49,742 nt of DNA from Myxococcales bacterium (GTDB taxonomy: Bacteria > Myxococcota > Polyangia > Polyangiales > Polyangiaceae), in contig PLXW01000157.1 in assembly GCA_003151595.1 (NCBI GenBank), forward strand, positions 40,708 through 90,449, written 5' to 3'. Positions 24,446 through 32,176 of the stretch are shown piece after piece. Position 1 is the first letter of the stretch; every line of letters begins with the position of its first letter. The notes below the pieces were generated by a model. It saw nothing but the letters and a program-made list of their open reading frames with translations, made no database searches and had not been told where the DNA came from. A program made the position numbers and the translations under genes.

Positions 24446-25369
24446 CTACACCCGCTTGGAGAGCTCGCGAATCGCCGCCAGGTTCGCCGCATCCTCGAAA
24501 AGAAGCGGCAAGAACGACGGCGCGATGGGGAGCTCCTTCGAGAGGCGCGCGAGGCTCTCGGCCTGCACACGCTCGCGCGTCGCCCGGTCGCGCCCGGAGC
24601 ACAGGGCCGCCTCGCCCAGCGAGTCGCCGCGCACCTGAAGCGCTTCCAGCGTCGCCCGCTCCTCGCGCGAGAACAGCGGGGGCAGCACCGCGTTCACCAC
24701 GATCTTCCCGATGGGCAGCTTCAGCTCGTTCCGAAGCGCGCGCGCCAGCTCGATGGTCTCGCTCGTCGGCATCTCTTCGGGGAGCGTCACCAGCACGACG
24801 CCGCACATCGCCGGATCCTGGAACATCGTCCACGCGCGCTCGGCGTCGCGCCGCAAGATCCCGGCCGGCACGACGTCGACGATCACCTTCGGCACGCGCA
24901 GCATGTCGAGCCCGTGGCCCGTCGCCGGCGCATCGAGAATCACGACGTCGAAGCGCGCGCGGCCGCTCTCGTCTTTCTCGGTCGTGTGCCACCACGCCTT
25001 GCCGAGCATCGACCACTCCTGCATGCCGGGCACCGCGCGGAAGAACGTGCGCACGTACTTGTTGTCGAACAGCAGCTTGAAGAGCGCGCGCGACTTCAAG
25101 ATCATCGCGCCGTACTCCTCGAGCGCGACCTCGGGGTCCATATTCACGGCCCACACGTTCGGCGCGACGCTCTTCACCTCGCTGCCGATCAAGTCGGAGC
25201 CGAGCATCACCGAGAGGCGCTCCTTCGCATTGCACATCGCGATGAGGACGCGCTTCCCCTTCGCTGCCAGCGCCAGCGCCTCGGCGGCGCAGACCGTGGT
25301 CTTCCCGACGCCGCCCTTGCCCGTGACGATGATGAAGCGTTTCCCTTCGAGAGCGGCCATTCCGGTCAT
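24446..25369 (-). CDS. ArsA/GET3-family anion-transporting ATPase-like protein
   Basis: A 307-residue P-loop ATPase of the SIMIBI class. The deviant Walker A TGKGGVGKTT lies near residues 14-23 and Switch II is LDAPATGHG. I choose ATG 25369; an ATG three codons later is equally possible. In myxobacteria such proteins often act in pairs and are not arsenic pumps. Only one copy is present here. No arsenic genes are nearby. The role could be in membrane-protein targeting or envelope assembly, but nothing in the sequence decides it. Divergent from RNase J with about 70 bp between. Confidence 0.82.
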   Translation of the reverse strand: MTGMAALEGKRFIIVTGKGGVGKTTVCAAEALALAAKGKRVLIAMCNAKERLSVMLGSDLIGSEVKSVAPNVWAVNMDPEVALEEYGAMILKSRALFKLLFDNKYVRTFFRAVPGMQEWSMLGKAWWHTTEKDESGRARFDVVILDAPATGHGLDMLRVPKVIVDVVPAGILRRDAERAWTMFQDPAMCGVVLVTLPEEMPTSETIELARALRNELKLPIGKIVVNAVLPPLFSREERATLEALQVRGDSLGEAALCSGRDRATRERVQAESLARLSKELPIAPSFLPLLFEDAANLAAIRELSKRV

Positions 25370-25440
25370 TTTCACATAGGGGACGAGGCGCGGGTTGTCA
25401 TCCCCGTCGGGCAAAGAGCGCGCGTGGTAAGGGAACGCCC

Positions 25441-27093
25441 GTGACCAGCGCTGTACAAGTGATCCCGCTCGGTGGGCTCGGGGAGATCGGGATGAACGCC
25501 CTGGCGCTCGTCTCGGACGGCGAGGCGATCGTCATCGACTGCGGCGTCACGTTCGACGATCGGGGCCTCGGCGTCGACGTCGTGCACCCCGATTTTTCGG
25601 CGCTGGATACGCTCCACGTGCGCGCGGTTGTGCTCACGCACGGGCACGAGGATCACATCGGCGCGCTGCCGTACTTCTTGCGGCGGTTCGACGTGCCGGT
25701 GTGGGGGCCGCCTTACGCGCTGGGCCTGGTGCGCGAGCGCCTCGCGGAGCACGAGGTGTTGAAGTGGGCGAAGCTGCACGAGACGACGCCGCGCGCGCCG
25801 TACGACGTGGGGCCTTTCACGATCGAGCCGGTGCGCGTGACTCACTCGATCGCCGACGCGACCGCGCTGGCCATCAAGACGGGCGCAGGGATGGTCGTGC
25901 ACACCGGCGACTTCAAGTTCGACGAAGACCCGGTCGACGGCGAAGCGTTCGACGAAGAGCGGCTCCGCGCGATCGGCGACGAAGGGGTCGCGCTCCTGAT
26001 GAGCGACTCGACGAACGTCGATGCACGCGGCGACGCGGCCGGCGGCGAGCGCGGCGTGGGCGACGCGATGCGCGAGATCGTGGAGACCGCGACCGGCGTC
26101 GTGGTGGTGGCGATGTTCGCGTCGAACGTGCACCGCTTGAAGATGCTCGGCGAGATCGCGCGGGCGACGAACCGGCGCATCGTCGTGCTCGGTCGAAGCG
26201 TGCAGACGCACGCCAAAGTGGCGCACGCCACCGGTTACCTCGATTGGCCGGGCGACATCACGTGGCCCGCCGATCGCGTCGGCGAGCTCCCGCGCGATCG
26301 CATCCTGGGCGTCGCCACCGGCACGCAGGGCGAGGCGCGCGCCGCTCTCGCGCGACTCGCGCATGGCGAGCACTCGGCGATCGCGCTCGGCCCGGGCGAC
26401 ACGGTCATCCTCTCGAGCCGCGTGATCCCGGGCCACGAGCACGAGGTGTATGCGCTCATGGGCGATCTCCTCCGGCGCGGCATCAACCTTCGCACTTGGA
26501 TCTCGGATCGCGCGGTGCACGTCAGCGGCCACGCGCACGCCGGTGAGCAGCGGCGCATGATCGATCTCGTTCGCCCGCGCGCGTTCATGCCTCTCCACGG
26601 CACGCTTCACCACCTGCATCGCCACGCCGAGCTCGCGCGCACGAGCGGCATCGCCAGCGTGACGATCCTCGAAGACGGCGACATCGGCGTCCTCGACGAG
26701 CACGGCTTCCGCAAAGACGGGCGCGTGCATACGGGGCGCGTCCATCGCTGGGCCGGGCGCGAGGTCGCGACGTCGGTGCTGAAAGAGCGGACGGTGATCG
26801 CCCAAGAAGGGGTGGCGATGGTCGTCGTGCCGGTCGATGCGCACGGCGAGCTCGTCGGCGAGATGGCGATCGCGACGCGCGGCGTGATCGACGGCGAAGC
26901 GAGCGAAGCGCTGTACGCGAGCGCACGGAAAGACGCGGTCGAGGCCATCCGCACGCTCCCGAAATCGGCGGGCGTTCGAGCCAGCGACAGCGCGATCGCC
27001 GAGGCCGTGCGGCTCGCAGTGCGGCGTGTCTTGTCGCGCGCGCTGGGCTTCAAGCCGATGACTGTCGTGCAGGTCGTTCGCGTGGCAGGCTAG
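25441..27093 (+). CDS. rnj: Ribonuclease J
   Basis: A 550-residue metallo-beta-lactamase/beta-CASP RNase, GTG start. It has the catalytic motif THGHEDH (66-72), HTGDFKF, the beta-CASP region (MSDSTNVDARG, MFASNVHRLKM) and a C-terminal domain. The PLHGTLHHLHRHAEL segment carries further metal ligands. Ribonuclease J has 5'-3' exo- and endoribonuclease activity in mRNA decay and rRNA maturation. It is separated by 7 bp from the CHAD gene, which is likely in the same operon. The genome therefore has both RNase E/G and RNase J. Confidence 0.94.
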   Translation: MTSAVQVIPLGGLGEIGMNALALVSDGEAIVIDCGVTFDDRGLGVDVVHPDFSALDTLHVRAVVLTHGHEDHIGALPYFLRRFDVPVWGPPYALGLVRERLAEHEVLKWAKLHETTPRAPYDVGPFTIEPVRVTHSIADATALAIKTGAGMVVHTGDFKFDEDPVDGEAFDEERLRAIGDEGVALLMSDSTNVDARGDAAGGERGVGDAMREIVETATGVVVVAMFASNVHRLKMLGEIARATNRRIVVLGRSVQTHAKVAHATGYLDWPGDITWPADRVGELPRDRILGVATGTQGEARAALARLAHGEHSAIALGPGDTVILSSRVIPGHEHEVYALMGDLLRRGINLRTWISDRAVHVSGHAHAGEQRRMIDLVRPRAFMPLHGTLHHLHRHAELARTSGIASVTILEDGDIGVLDEHGFRKDGRVHTGRVHRWAGREVATSVLKERTVIAQEGVAMVVVPVDAHGELVGEMAIATRGVIDGEASEALYASARKDAVEAIRTLPKSAGVRASDSAIAEAVRLAVRRVLSRALGFKPMTVVQVVRVAG

Positions 27094-27100
27094 GGACCCC

Positions 27101-28036
27101 ATGGAGGGCACCGTTCGTTCGCCGTTGCGCCGCGGTCCGTCGGCGAGCTCGCTCCTCGTGCGCAAAGTGCGCGAGGTCGATCGTGAGCTGGCGGCCGCCA
27201 TCCCGCGCGTGATCAAAGGGGGCGACGACGAGGCCATCCACGACATGCGCGTGGCCATCCGCCGCTTGCGCACGCTGTTGAAGCTCGCGCGCGGCGTGTT
27301 CGGGCGCTTCCACGCCGACGCCGTGCGCGCCGCATTCACCGCGGTTCATCGCGCGACCGGGACGCTGCGCGACGAAGAGGTGCTCGACGAGACGCTCGAC
27401 GAAGTGACGTGCGACGCGCCGCCGTTCGTCGCCTGGAAAGCCCGACGACGCGCCCGCGAGCGATCGCTGCGCCGCGCCGTGGTCGCACGTCTTCGCGCGG
27501 GTGACCTGACGCGCGCCCGCCACCTCTTGCGAGCGCTCATCACGCTCCCCGTTCGCCCGTCGCGCGATCGACCTGCGGCCAAGCTCGCGCGACGCGCGAT
27601 CGACCGCGCCCGCCGCGGCGTCGAGCAGCGTCGCGACGCGCCCACCGACGACGGCGTCGCGCTCCACGATCTCCGCATCGCCTACAAGGAGCTCCGCTAC
27701 GCCGCCGAGATCCTGGGCGACGCGCTCCCCGCCGATCTCGCCGCCATGCGCGAGCCCGCGAGCAAGTTCCAGAAGCGCCTCGGCGAGATCCACGACGCGG
27801 ACATGGCGATCCTCGCCGTCAAACGCGCGCGCGGCCTCGACGAGGTCACACGCGCGCTGGTCCTCGGGTCGCTCGATGCGCTGCGCGCGAAGCGGGTTGG
27901 GAAGTACGTCGCGGAGATGGCGCCGACCGCGAGCGAACCGGAGATTCCCGGTGCGCCCGCGTCGGAGACTCAGATGCGCGCGATGCGCATCAAGCCGTCG
28001 GCGGCGTCTCGCTCCGGAAAATCTCCAGCTTCTTGA
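27101..28036 (+). CDS. CHAD-domain protein
   Basis: A 311-residue alpha-helical protein. The CHAD repeats are clear: HDMRVAIRRLRTLL (47-60) and a second HDLRIAYKELRYAAEIL (about 188-204). The basic helices bind inorganic polyphosphate in characterised members. It has a low-complexity C-terminal tail of about 30 residues. Its position 7 bp after RNase J suggests co-transcription. The final 47 bases overlap the convergent cyclophilin gene. Confidence 0.85.
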   Translation: MEGTVRSPLRRGPSASSLLVRKVREVDRELAAAIPRVIKGGDDEAIHDMRVAIRRLRTLLKLARGVFGRFHADAVRAAFTAVHRATGTLRDEEVLDETLDEVTCDAPPFVAWKARRRARERSLRRAVVARLRAGDLTRARHLLRALITLPVRPSRDRPAAKLARRAIDRARRGVEQRRDAPTDDGVALHDLRIAYKELRYAAEILGDALPADLAAMREPASKFQKRLGEIHDADMAILAVKRARGLDEVTRALVLGSLDALRAKRVGKYVAEMAPTASEPEIPGAPASETQMRAMRIKPSAASRSGKSPAS

Positions 28037-28565
28037 GGACGATCTCGGTCACCGGACGATCGCCCGCGCCGGTCTGCGAGTGGGTGATCTTCTTGATGAT
28101 GTCGGCGCCGACCACGGCCTTGCCGAAGACGCTGTGCTTGTTGTCGAGCCACGGCGTGGGCTTCTCGCACAGGAAGAACTGCGAGCCGTTCGTCCCCGGT
28201 CCCGAGTTCGCCATCGAGAGGACGCCGGGCACGTCGTGCCGGAGCTCGGGGTGGAACTCGTCGGCGAAGCGGTAGCCCGGTCCGCCGGTTCCCTTGCCCA
28301 TGGGGTCGCCACCCTGGGCCATGAAGTCGGGGATCACGCGGTGGAAGATCGTCCCGTCGTAGTAGGGGACGCCCTTCTTCGCTTCGCCGGTCTTCGGATC
28401 CTTCCACTCCTGCGCGCCGGTCGCGAGGCCGACGAAGTTCTTCACCGTGTTCGGCGTCTTCTCTTCCTCGAGCTTGATGATGACGTTGCCGAGCGTGGTG
28501 ACGAAGCGCGCGTAGAGCGCCCCTTTGCCGGGGATTTGAATCGGCGGAAATGTGGCTTCAGGCAT
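27990..28565 (-). CDS. Peptidyl-prolyl cis-trans isomerase, cyclophilin type
   Basis: A 191-residue cyclophilin. ATG 28565 is supported by GGAGG about 8 bases upstream. The core residues are present: FHRVIPDFMAQGGDP (catalytic Arg/Phe/Gln region), GVLSMANSGPGTNGSQFFL, and WLDNKHSVFGKAV. No signal peptide is seen, so it is probably cytoplasmic. It catalyses proline isomerisation in protein folding. Its 3' end overlaps the convergent CHAD gene by 47 bases. Confidence 0.93.
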   Translation of the reverse strand: MPEATFPPIQIPGKGALYARFVTTLGNVIIKLEEEKTPNTVKNFVGLATGAQEWKDPKTGEAKKGVPYYDGTIFHRVIPDFMAQGGDPMGKGTGGPGYRFADEFHPELRHDVPGVLSMANSGPGTNGSQFFLCEKPTPWLDNKHSVFGKAVVGADIIKKITHSQTGAGDRPVTEIVLKKLEIFRSETPPTA

Positions 28566-28671
28566 GGGCGAGACCTCCAGGGCGCCTACCGTACATGAAC
28601 GCACGCGCGACGTGGCGACGGTGGTACGCTCCCGGCTTCTTCATGAGAAGCGCGCGGCTCGGAGGCCCAAG

Positions 28672-29769
28672 GTGATCACCTGCCCGAAGTGCTCGAAGGA
28701 CAACCAGGACCATTACAAGTTTTGCCTCGGATGCGGCGCGGAGCTCCCGCGTGACGTCGCGCCGAAGCCCTTCGCGCCGACGACGCCGGCGCAAGGAATG
28801 AAGGCCGCTGCCGCCGCTGCGCCGGCCGCGCCTGCGCCTGTGCCTCAAGCTCCGCCCATGGCGACGGCCGCGGTCCCGGCACCGCCGCCGTCCGCGTTCC
28901 GTCCGCAAGCGCCCGCCGCTCCGGCGCCTGCGCCGATCGCCGCGCCTTCTCCACCGCCGCCCGCTGCCGCACCTGCCGCCGCGGCAGCGCCTGCAGGTGG
29001 CACGGTCATCTGCCCGCAGTGCAGTCACGTGAACGGCCCCACGAACGTGTTCTGCGGCTCGTGCGGCTTCCGCCTCGGCGGTCAGCCCGTTCGTCCCGCC
29101 GCGGCACCGGCTGCGGCTGCGCCGGCGGCCGACATCGGGGGCTCGATCGTCCTCACCGCGCTTCGCGCCGACGGCAGCGAAGCGGGCACGTACAACCTGC
29201 CAGGCGGCACGCAGGTCCTCGGTCGCGACACCGGGAACATCTTCGCCGGCGACAGCTACCTCTCGCCGCGCCACGCCACGTTCAAGCAAGCGGGCGGTCG
29301 CCTCACGGTGAAGGACGAAGCGTCGCTCAACGGCGTCTACAAGAAGCTCGCGCGCGACACGCCGATGGAGCTGAAGCCCAACGACGTGTTCCGCATCGGC
29401 CAGGAGATCATCCGCTTCGAGCCGCTCGTTCCGCAGGGCCCCGCGCCCGACGGCGTCGAGCGACTCGGCGCCCCCGCCAAGGGGTACGTCGCGCGCATCG
29501 CGCTCATCATCGGCCGCGACACGACGGGCAACGCTTTCCCCGTTCCGGAAGCGGGCATCCACATGGGGCGAGAGCGCGGCGACGTGCTGTTCCCCGAAGA
29601 CGGCTACGTGTCGGGCCTCCACTGCCGGCTCGCATGGGAAGCGGGCAAGGCCACGCTCACGGATCTCGGGAGCTCGAACGGCACGTTCATCCGTTTGAAG
29701 GAAGAGACCGAAGTGCGCACCGGCGATGTCCTCCTGATGGGACAGCAGCTTTTCCGCATCACGATGTGA
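28672..29769 (+). CDS. Two-FHA-domain protein with two zinc ribbons
   Basis: A 365-residue protein, GTG start with GGAGG at 28661-28665. The order is zinc ribbon 1 (CPKCSKDNQDHYKFCLGCG, about 4-22), an Ala/Pro-rich linker of about 85 residues, zinc ribbon 2 (CPQCSHVNGPTNVFCGSCG, about 114-132), then two FHA domains (about 160-265 and 275-365). Both FHA domains keep the usual features: GRD..., SPRHA / SGLHC, and NG turns. FHA domains read phosphothreonine on Ser/Thr kinase substrates, which are abundant in myxobacteria, so it is probably a signalling scaffold. Followed by the MutT-like gene after 37 bp. Confidence 0.85.
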   Translation: MITCPKCSKDNQDHYKFCLGCGAELPRDVAPKPFAPTTPAQGMKAAAAAAPAAPAPVPQAPPMATAAVPAPPPSAFRPQAPAAPAPAPIAAPSPPPPAAAPAAAAAPAGGTVICPQCSHVNGPTNVFCGSCGFRLGGQPVRPAAAPAAAAPAADIGGSIVLTALRADGSEAGTYNLPGGTQVLGRDTGNIFAGDSYLSPRHATFKQAGGRLTVKDEASLNGVYKKLARDTPMELKPNDVFRIGQEIIRFEPLVPQGPAPDGVERLGAPAKGYVARIALIIGRDTTGNAFPVPEAGIHMGRERGDVLFPEDGYVSGLHCRLAWEAGKATLTDLGSSNGTFIRLKEETEVRTGDVLLMGQQLFRITM

Positions 29770-29806
29770 TCGCGAGCGCCTTGATGCGAACGCGCGAGGA
29801 AATCCT

Positions 29807-30196
29807 GTGAACCGCACCATTCGCGTGGTGGCGGCCGTCCTGGAGAAGGACGGTCGTTACTTGATCACGCAGCGGCGCCCGTCGGCGGTGCTCCCTTTGT
29901 TGTGGGAGTTCCCCGGCGGTCGCGTCGAGCCCGGCGAGACCGACGGGCAAGCGTTGAAGCGCGAAGTGATGCACCGCCTCGGCGCGGAGATCGACGTGGG
30001 CAAGCTCATCTCGTTCGTGAGCCACCCGTACGAACACTACGTCGTCGACTTGTTCCTCTACGAGTGCCGCCTGCTCGGCGAGCACATGGAGACGCGCAAC
30101 GTGAGCGCGTACCGCTGGGTCGCGAGCGCGGAGTTCGATCAGTATCCGTTCACGCCGGCGGATGAAGCGTCGATGAACACGTTGCTCGGAGTGTGA
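29807..30196 (+). CDS. MutT/Nudix homologue with degenerate Nudix box
   Basis: A 129-residue protein, GTG start with GAGGA upstream. Size, N-terminal strand pattern and the Nudix box register match E. coli MutT exactly: Gly38, Glu44, Arg52, Glu53, Gly59. However the paired metal-binding acids at positions 56-57 (EE in MutT) are His56-Arg57 (REVMHRLG). Family members hydrolyse 8-oxo-dGTP or related nucleotides. Losing both acids predicts reduced or no pyrophosphatase activity. It may be a nucleotide-binding sensor, or act with another metal set. Likely in one transcript with the FHA protein. Confidence 0.8.
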   Translation: MNRTIRVVAAVLEKDGRYLITQRRPSAVLPLLWEFPGGRVEPGETDGQALKREVMHRLGAEIDVGKLISFVSHPYEHYVVDLFLYECRLLGEHMETRNVSAYRWVASAEFDQYPFTPADEASMNTLLGV

Positions 30197-30281
30197 GCGC
30201 GCTCCGACTGTCACCCGTTTTGGGGACGTGATTCCTGGAACGGAGTTCGCCTAGGTTGCCCGCCTCGAAGGAGAGGGGATC

Positions 30282-30875
30282 ATGGCGAAGGCGAAGAAGA
30301 AGAACGGAAACGGATCGAACGCGAGCTCGTTCGAGGCGCAAGTGGCCAGTGTGCTCACGAGCGTCAACGCGCTCATGACGACAGTGCAAGGGTTGGGGCT
30401 GCCGGCGCTCACCGACGAAGAGCGAGCTCACACCATGGGCAAGCTCCGGGTCGGCGAGGACGCGGCGATGACCTGCATCTTCGACACGATCGACGGCTAC
30501 CCGGCTATCTTCGAGTCGCTCGCGAACCGTGACGGTGGGAGCGACCCGAACGTCGTCGAGACGCAGCCGTCGCGCAACGCGCTCGCGCGCTCCGAGACGC
30601 TGGCGCCGCTCGCGATCGCGATCGACAAGCTCGCGCAGATCGTCGGCGACGGGATCATCGGCGAGGCCAACACCGCGAAGGAGCTGAGCGTCCCCGCGTA
30701 CGCGATCGGCAAGGCGCTCGCGGCGACCAACGCCAAGCTGCGGACGACGTTCGCGCTGGCGCTCACGTTCTACGGGTCGAAGGCGCGGAAGACCGTCGCG
30801 GTGAAGAAGCGCGCAGCGAACGCGGTGACGCGAGCGGCGAAGAGCGCGAAGAAGGCGGGCGCGGCCACGGCGTGA
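30282..30875 (+). CDS. Hypothetical protein with basic, histone-like tails
   Basis: A 197-residue soluble protein with AAGGAGAGG upstream of the ATG, a good ribosome site. Residues 1-15 are Lys/Asn/Gly-rich, the C-terminus (about 160-197) is Lys/Ala-rich and histone-H1-like. The middle contains a helical domain (LTDEERAHTMGKLRVGED, LAPLAIAIDKLAQIVGDG). I do not recognise the family. The basic tails suggest nucleic-acid or polyanion binding, as inference. Confidence 0.6.
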   Translation: MAKAKKKNGNGSNASSFEAQVASVLTSVNALMTTVQGLGLPALTDEERAHTMGKLRVGEDAAMTCIFDTIDGYPAIFESLANRDGGSDPNVVETQPSRNALARSETLAPLAIAIDKLAQIVGDGIIGEANTAKELSVPAYAIGKALAATNAKLRTTFALALTFYGSKARKTVAVKKRAANAVTRAAKSAKKAGAATA

Positions 30876-30898
30876 TTTCGTGATTTGCCGCGAATGAG

Positions 30899-30974
30899 TG
30901 CTCTTTTGGCACCCGTGGTGCTCTTCGGAGCACCGCGGGTGGTCGGAAGACGCTGGCGTGTGCTCTTTCGGCAC
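30899..30974 (+). repeat. Cluster of three related hairpins, one with a UUCG tetraloop
   Basis: Three inverted repeats share GTGCTCTT...GCAC: 30899-30913 (GTGC...GCAC), 30912-30939 (12-bp stem CCCGTGGTGCTC / GAGCACCGCGGG, loop TTCG, one G-U) and 30960-30974 (GTGC...GCAC). The central C(UUCG)G hairpin is very stable. It follows the hypothetical gene within 40 bp and precedes a lipoprotein gene, so it could act as a terminator or mRNA stability element. No T-run follows. Confidence 0.6.
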
Positions 30975-31054
30975 GTGACGCCGTCGGTCGGCCACGTCGC
31001 GTGCTGTTCTTGCTGGTGGAGTGCGCGACAGACATCCTGAAGGGGATGCCTCGC

Positions 31055-32173
31055 ATGCACGTGACGCGATCGTTTCTCGGCCTCATGGGATTGGCCGTCT
31101 TCGGCAGCGCGTCGGCGCTCGGCTGCGGGGGCCTCCTCGCGGGGAGTGATTCCGGCGACGAGCCAGGGGCGACGATCACGATCGGCGACGACGGGGGTCC
31201 CCCGGCCTCCGGCTCAGGCGGCTCGAACGCGGATGCGAGCTCGAAGGTAGACGCGATCCTCGCGACCGGGTTGATCACGCCGCGGTCGCTCGTGGTCGTG
31301 GGCGATCGCCTTTTCTGGACCGAACAAGCCGATGGCGATCTCGGTGTGATCGGGAGCATCAAGAGCGTCGGCGTGGGGGGCGGGACTCCGACGACGGTGC
31401 AGACGTCACCAGGTCTCAACACGAACCTGACCTCGGATGGGAAATCGCTCTACTTCACGAGCGGCGGCAGCGTGCCTTTTTCTGGGACGACACTCTTCAG
31501 GTGTGGCCTCGACGGCGCGAACCTCACGACGTTCGGCGCGGCGCCTATCAATGCTTGGCCCGGGCCGGACAGCCAGATCTTCTTCGCCAATGGAGGGCTC
31601 TTCATGGGGAGCGGTGGCGAGCCGGCGGAGATCCGAGAGAATGGCAGCGTCGTGCCCTTCGGGCCGATGTCGACGCCCTCGATGGGCACGCTCTACGGGA
31701 CCGATGGCACCAATCTCTTTTTCAGGGAGGGACCGCAGTTCCAGATCTGGTCTGTCGGCGGGGGCGCCGCGATCGACTTCTTCGACCAGCCGAGCAGTCA
31801 GGACGCTTCGAACGACGCGCTGGCCGTTGTGAGCGGCGACGTCTACCTCATGACCACCGGCGACTCGACGGCGATCTCGAAGATCCACGCGGCGGCCGGC
31901 AACGTCGATGGCCCAGTGCAGCTGACCTCCCTTACCGACTGGTTCTCACGCGCCATGGCCGCTGACGCCAACGGCTTGTACGTCACCCAAAGCGTGACGA
32001 CGAACGCGCCCGGGATCTACTCGGTCTCGACGACGACCGGCGCCACGACGCTCGTCAAAGAAGACCCGAGCGGGTCCGCCTATGACCTCACGCTCGACGC
32101 GAAGAACGTCTACTGGTTCGAGAGCCCGGACGTCGACCACGCGCACGCAGACCTTCACGCCAGGTCGCGCTGA
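31055..32173 (+). CDS. Lipoprotein with beta-propeller-like repeats
   Basis: A 372-residue lipoprotein. I choose ATG 31055 (AAGGGG 10 bases upstream, Cys24-type lipobox SALGC). A Gly/Asp/Ser linker follows. The rest has repeating segments of the form 'W/F..., ... sg G ... LYF..., dG..L...': LFWTEQADG, LYFTSGG, LFFREG, VYLMTTGD, LYVTQS, VYWFES. This suggests a six-to-seven-bladed propeller of the DUF5050 type. Such proteins are common in the Polyangia surface proteome. No enzymatic residues are seen. Convergent with SppA, 3 bp away. Confidence 0.65.
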   Translation: MHVTRSFLGLMGLAVFGSASALGCGGLLAGSDSGDEPGATITIGDDGGPPASGSGGSNADASSKVDAILATGLITPRSLVVVGDRLFWTEQADGDLGVIGSIKSVGVGGGTPTTVQTSPGLNTNLTSDGKSLYFTSGGSVPFSGTTLFRCGLDGANLTTFGAAPINAWPGPDSQIFFANGGLFMGSGGEPAEIRENGSVVPFGPMSTPSMGTLYGTDGTNLFFREGPQFQIWSVGGGAAIDFFDQPSSQDASNDALAVVSGDVYLMTTGDSTAISKIHAAAGNVDGPVQLTSLTDWFSRAMAADANGLYVTQSVTTNAPGIYSVSTTTGATTLVKEDPSGSAYDLTLDAKNVYWFESPDVDHAHADLHARSR

Positions 32174-32176
32174 CCC

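Noticed and set aside
24446..25369. ArsA-like gene considered as part of an arsenic resistance operon
   Set aside because: No arsR, arsB, arsC or arsD genes nearby; neighbours are a Nudix protein and RNase J.
30215..30281. Possible ECF-type promoter (GGAAC near 30237) before the hypothetical gene
   Set aside because: No matching -10 element at the required spacing could be found.
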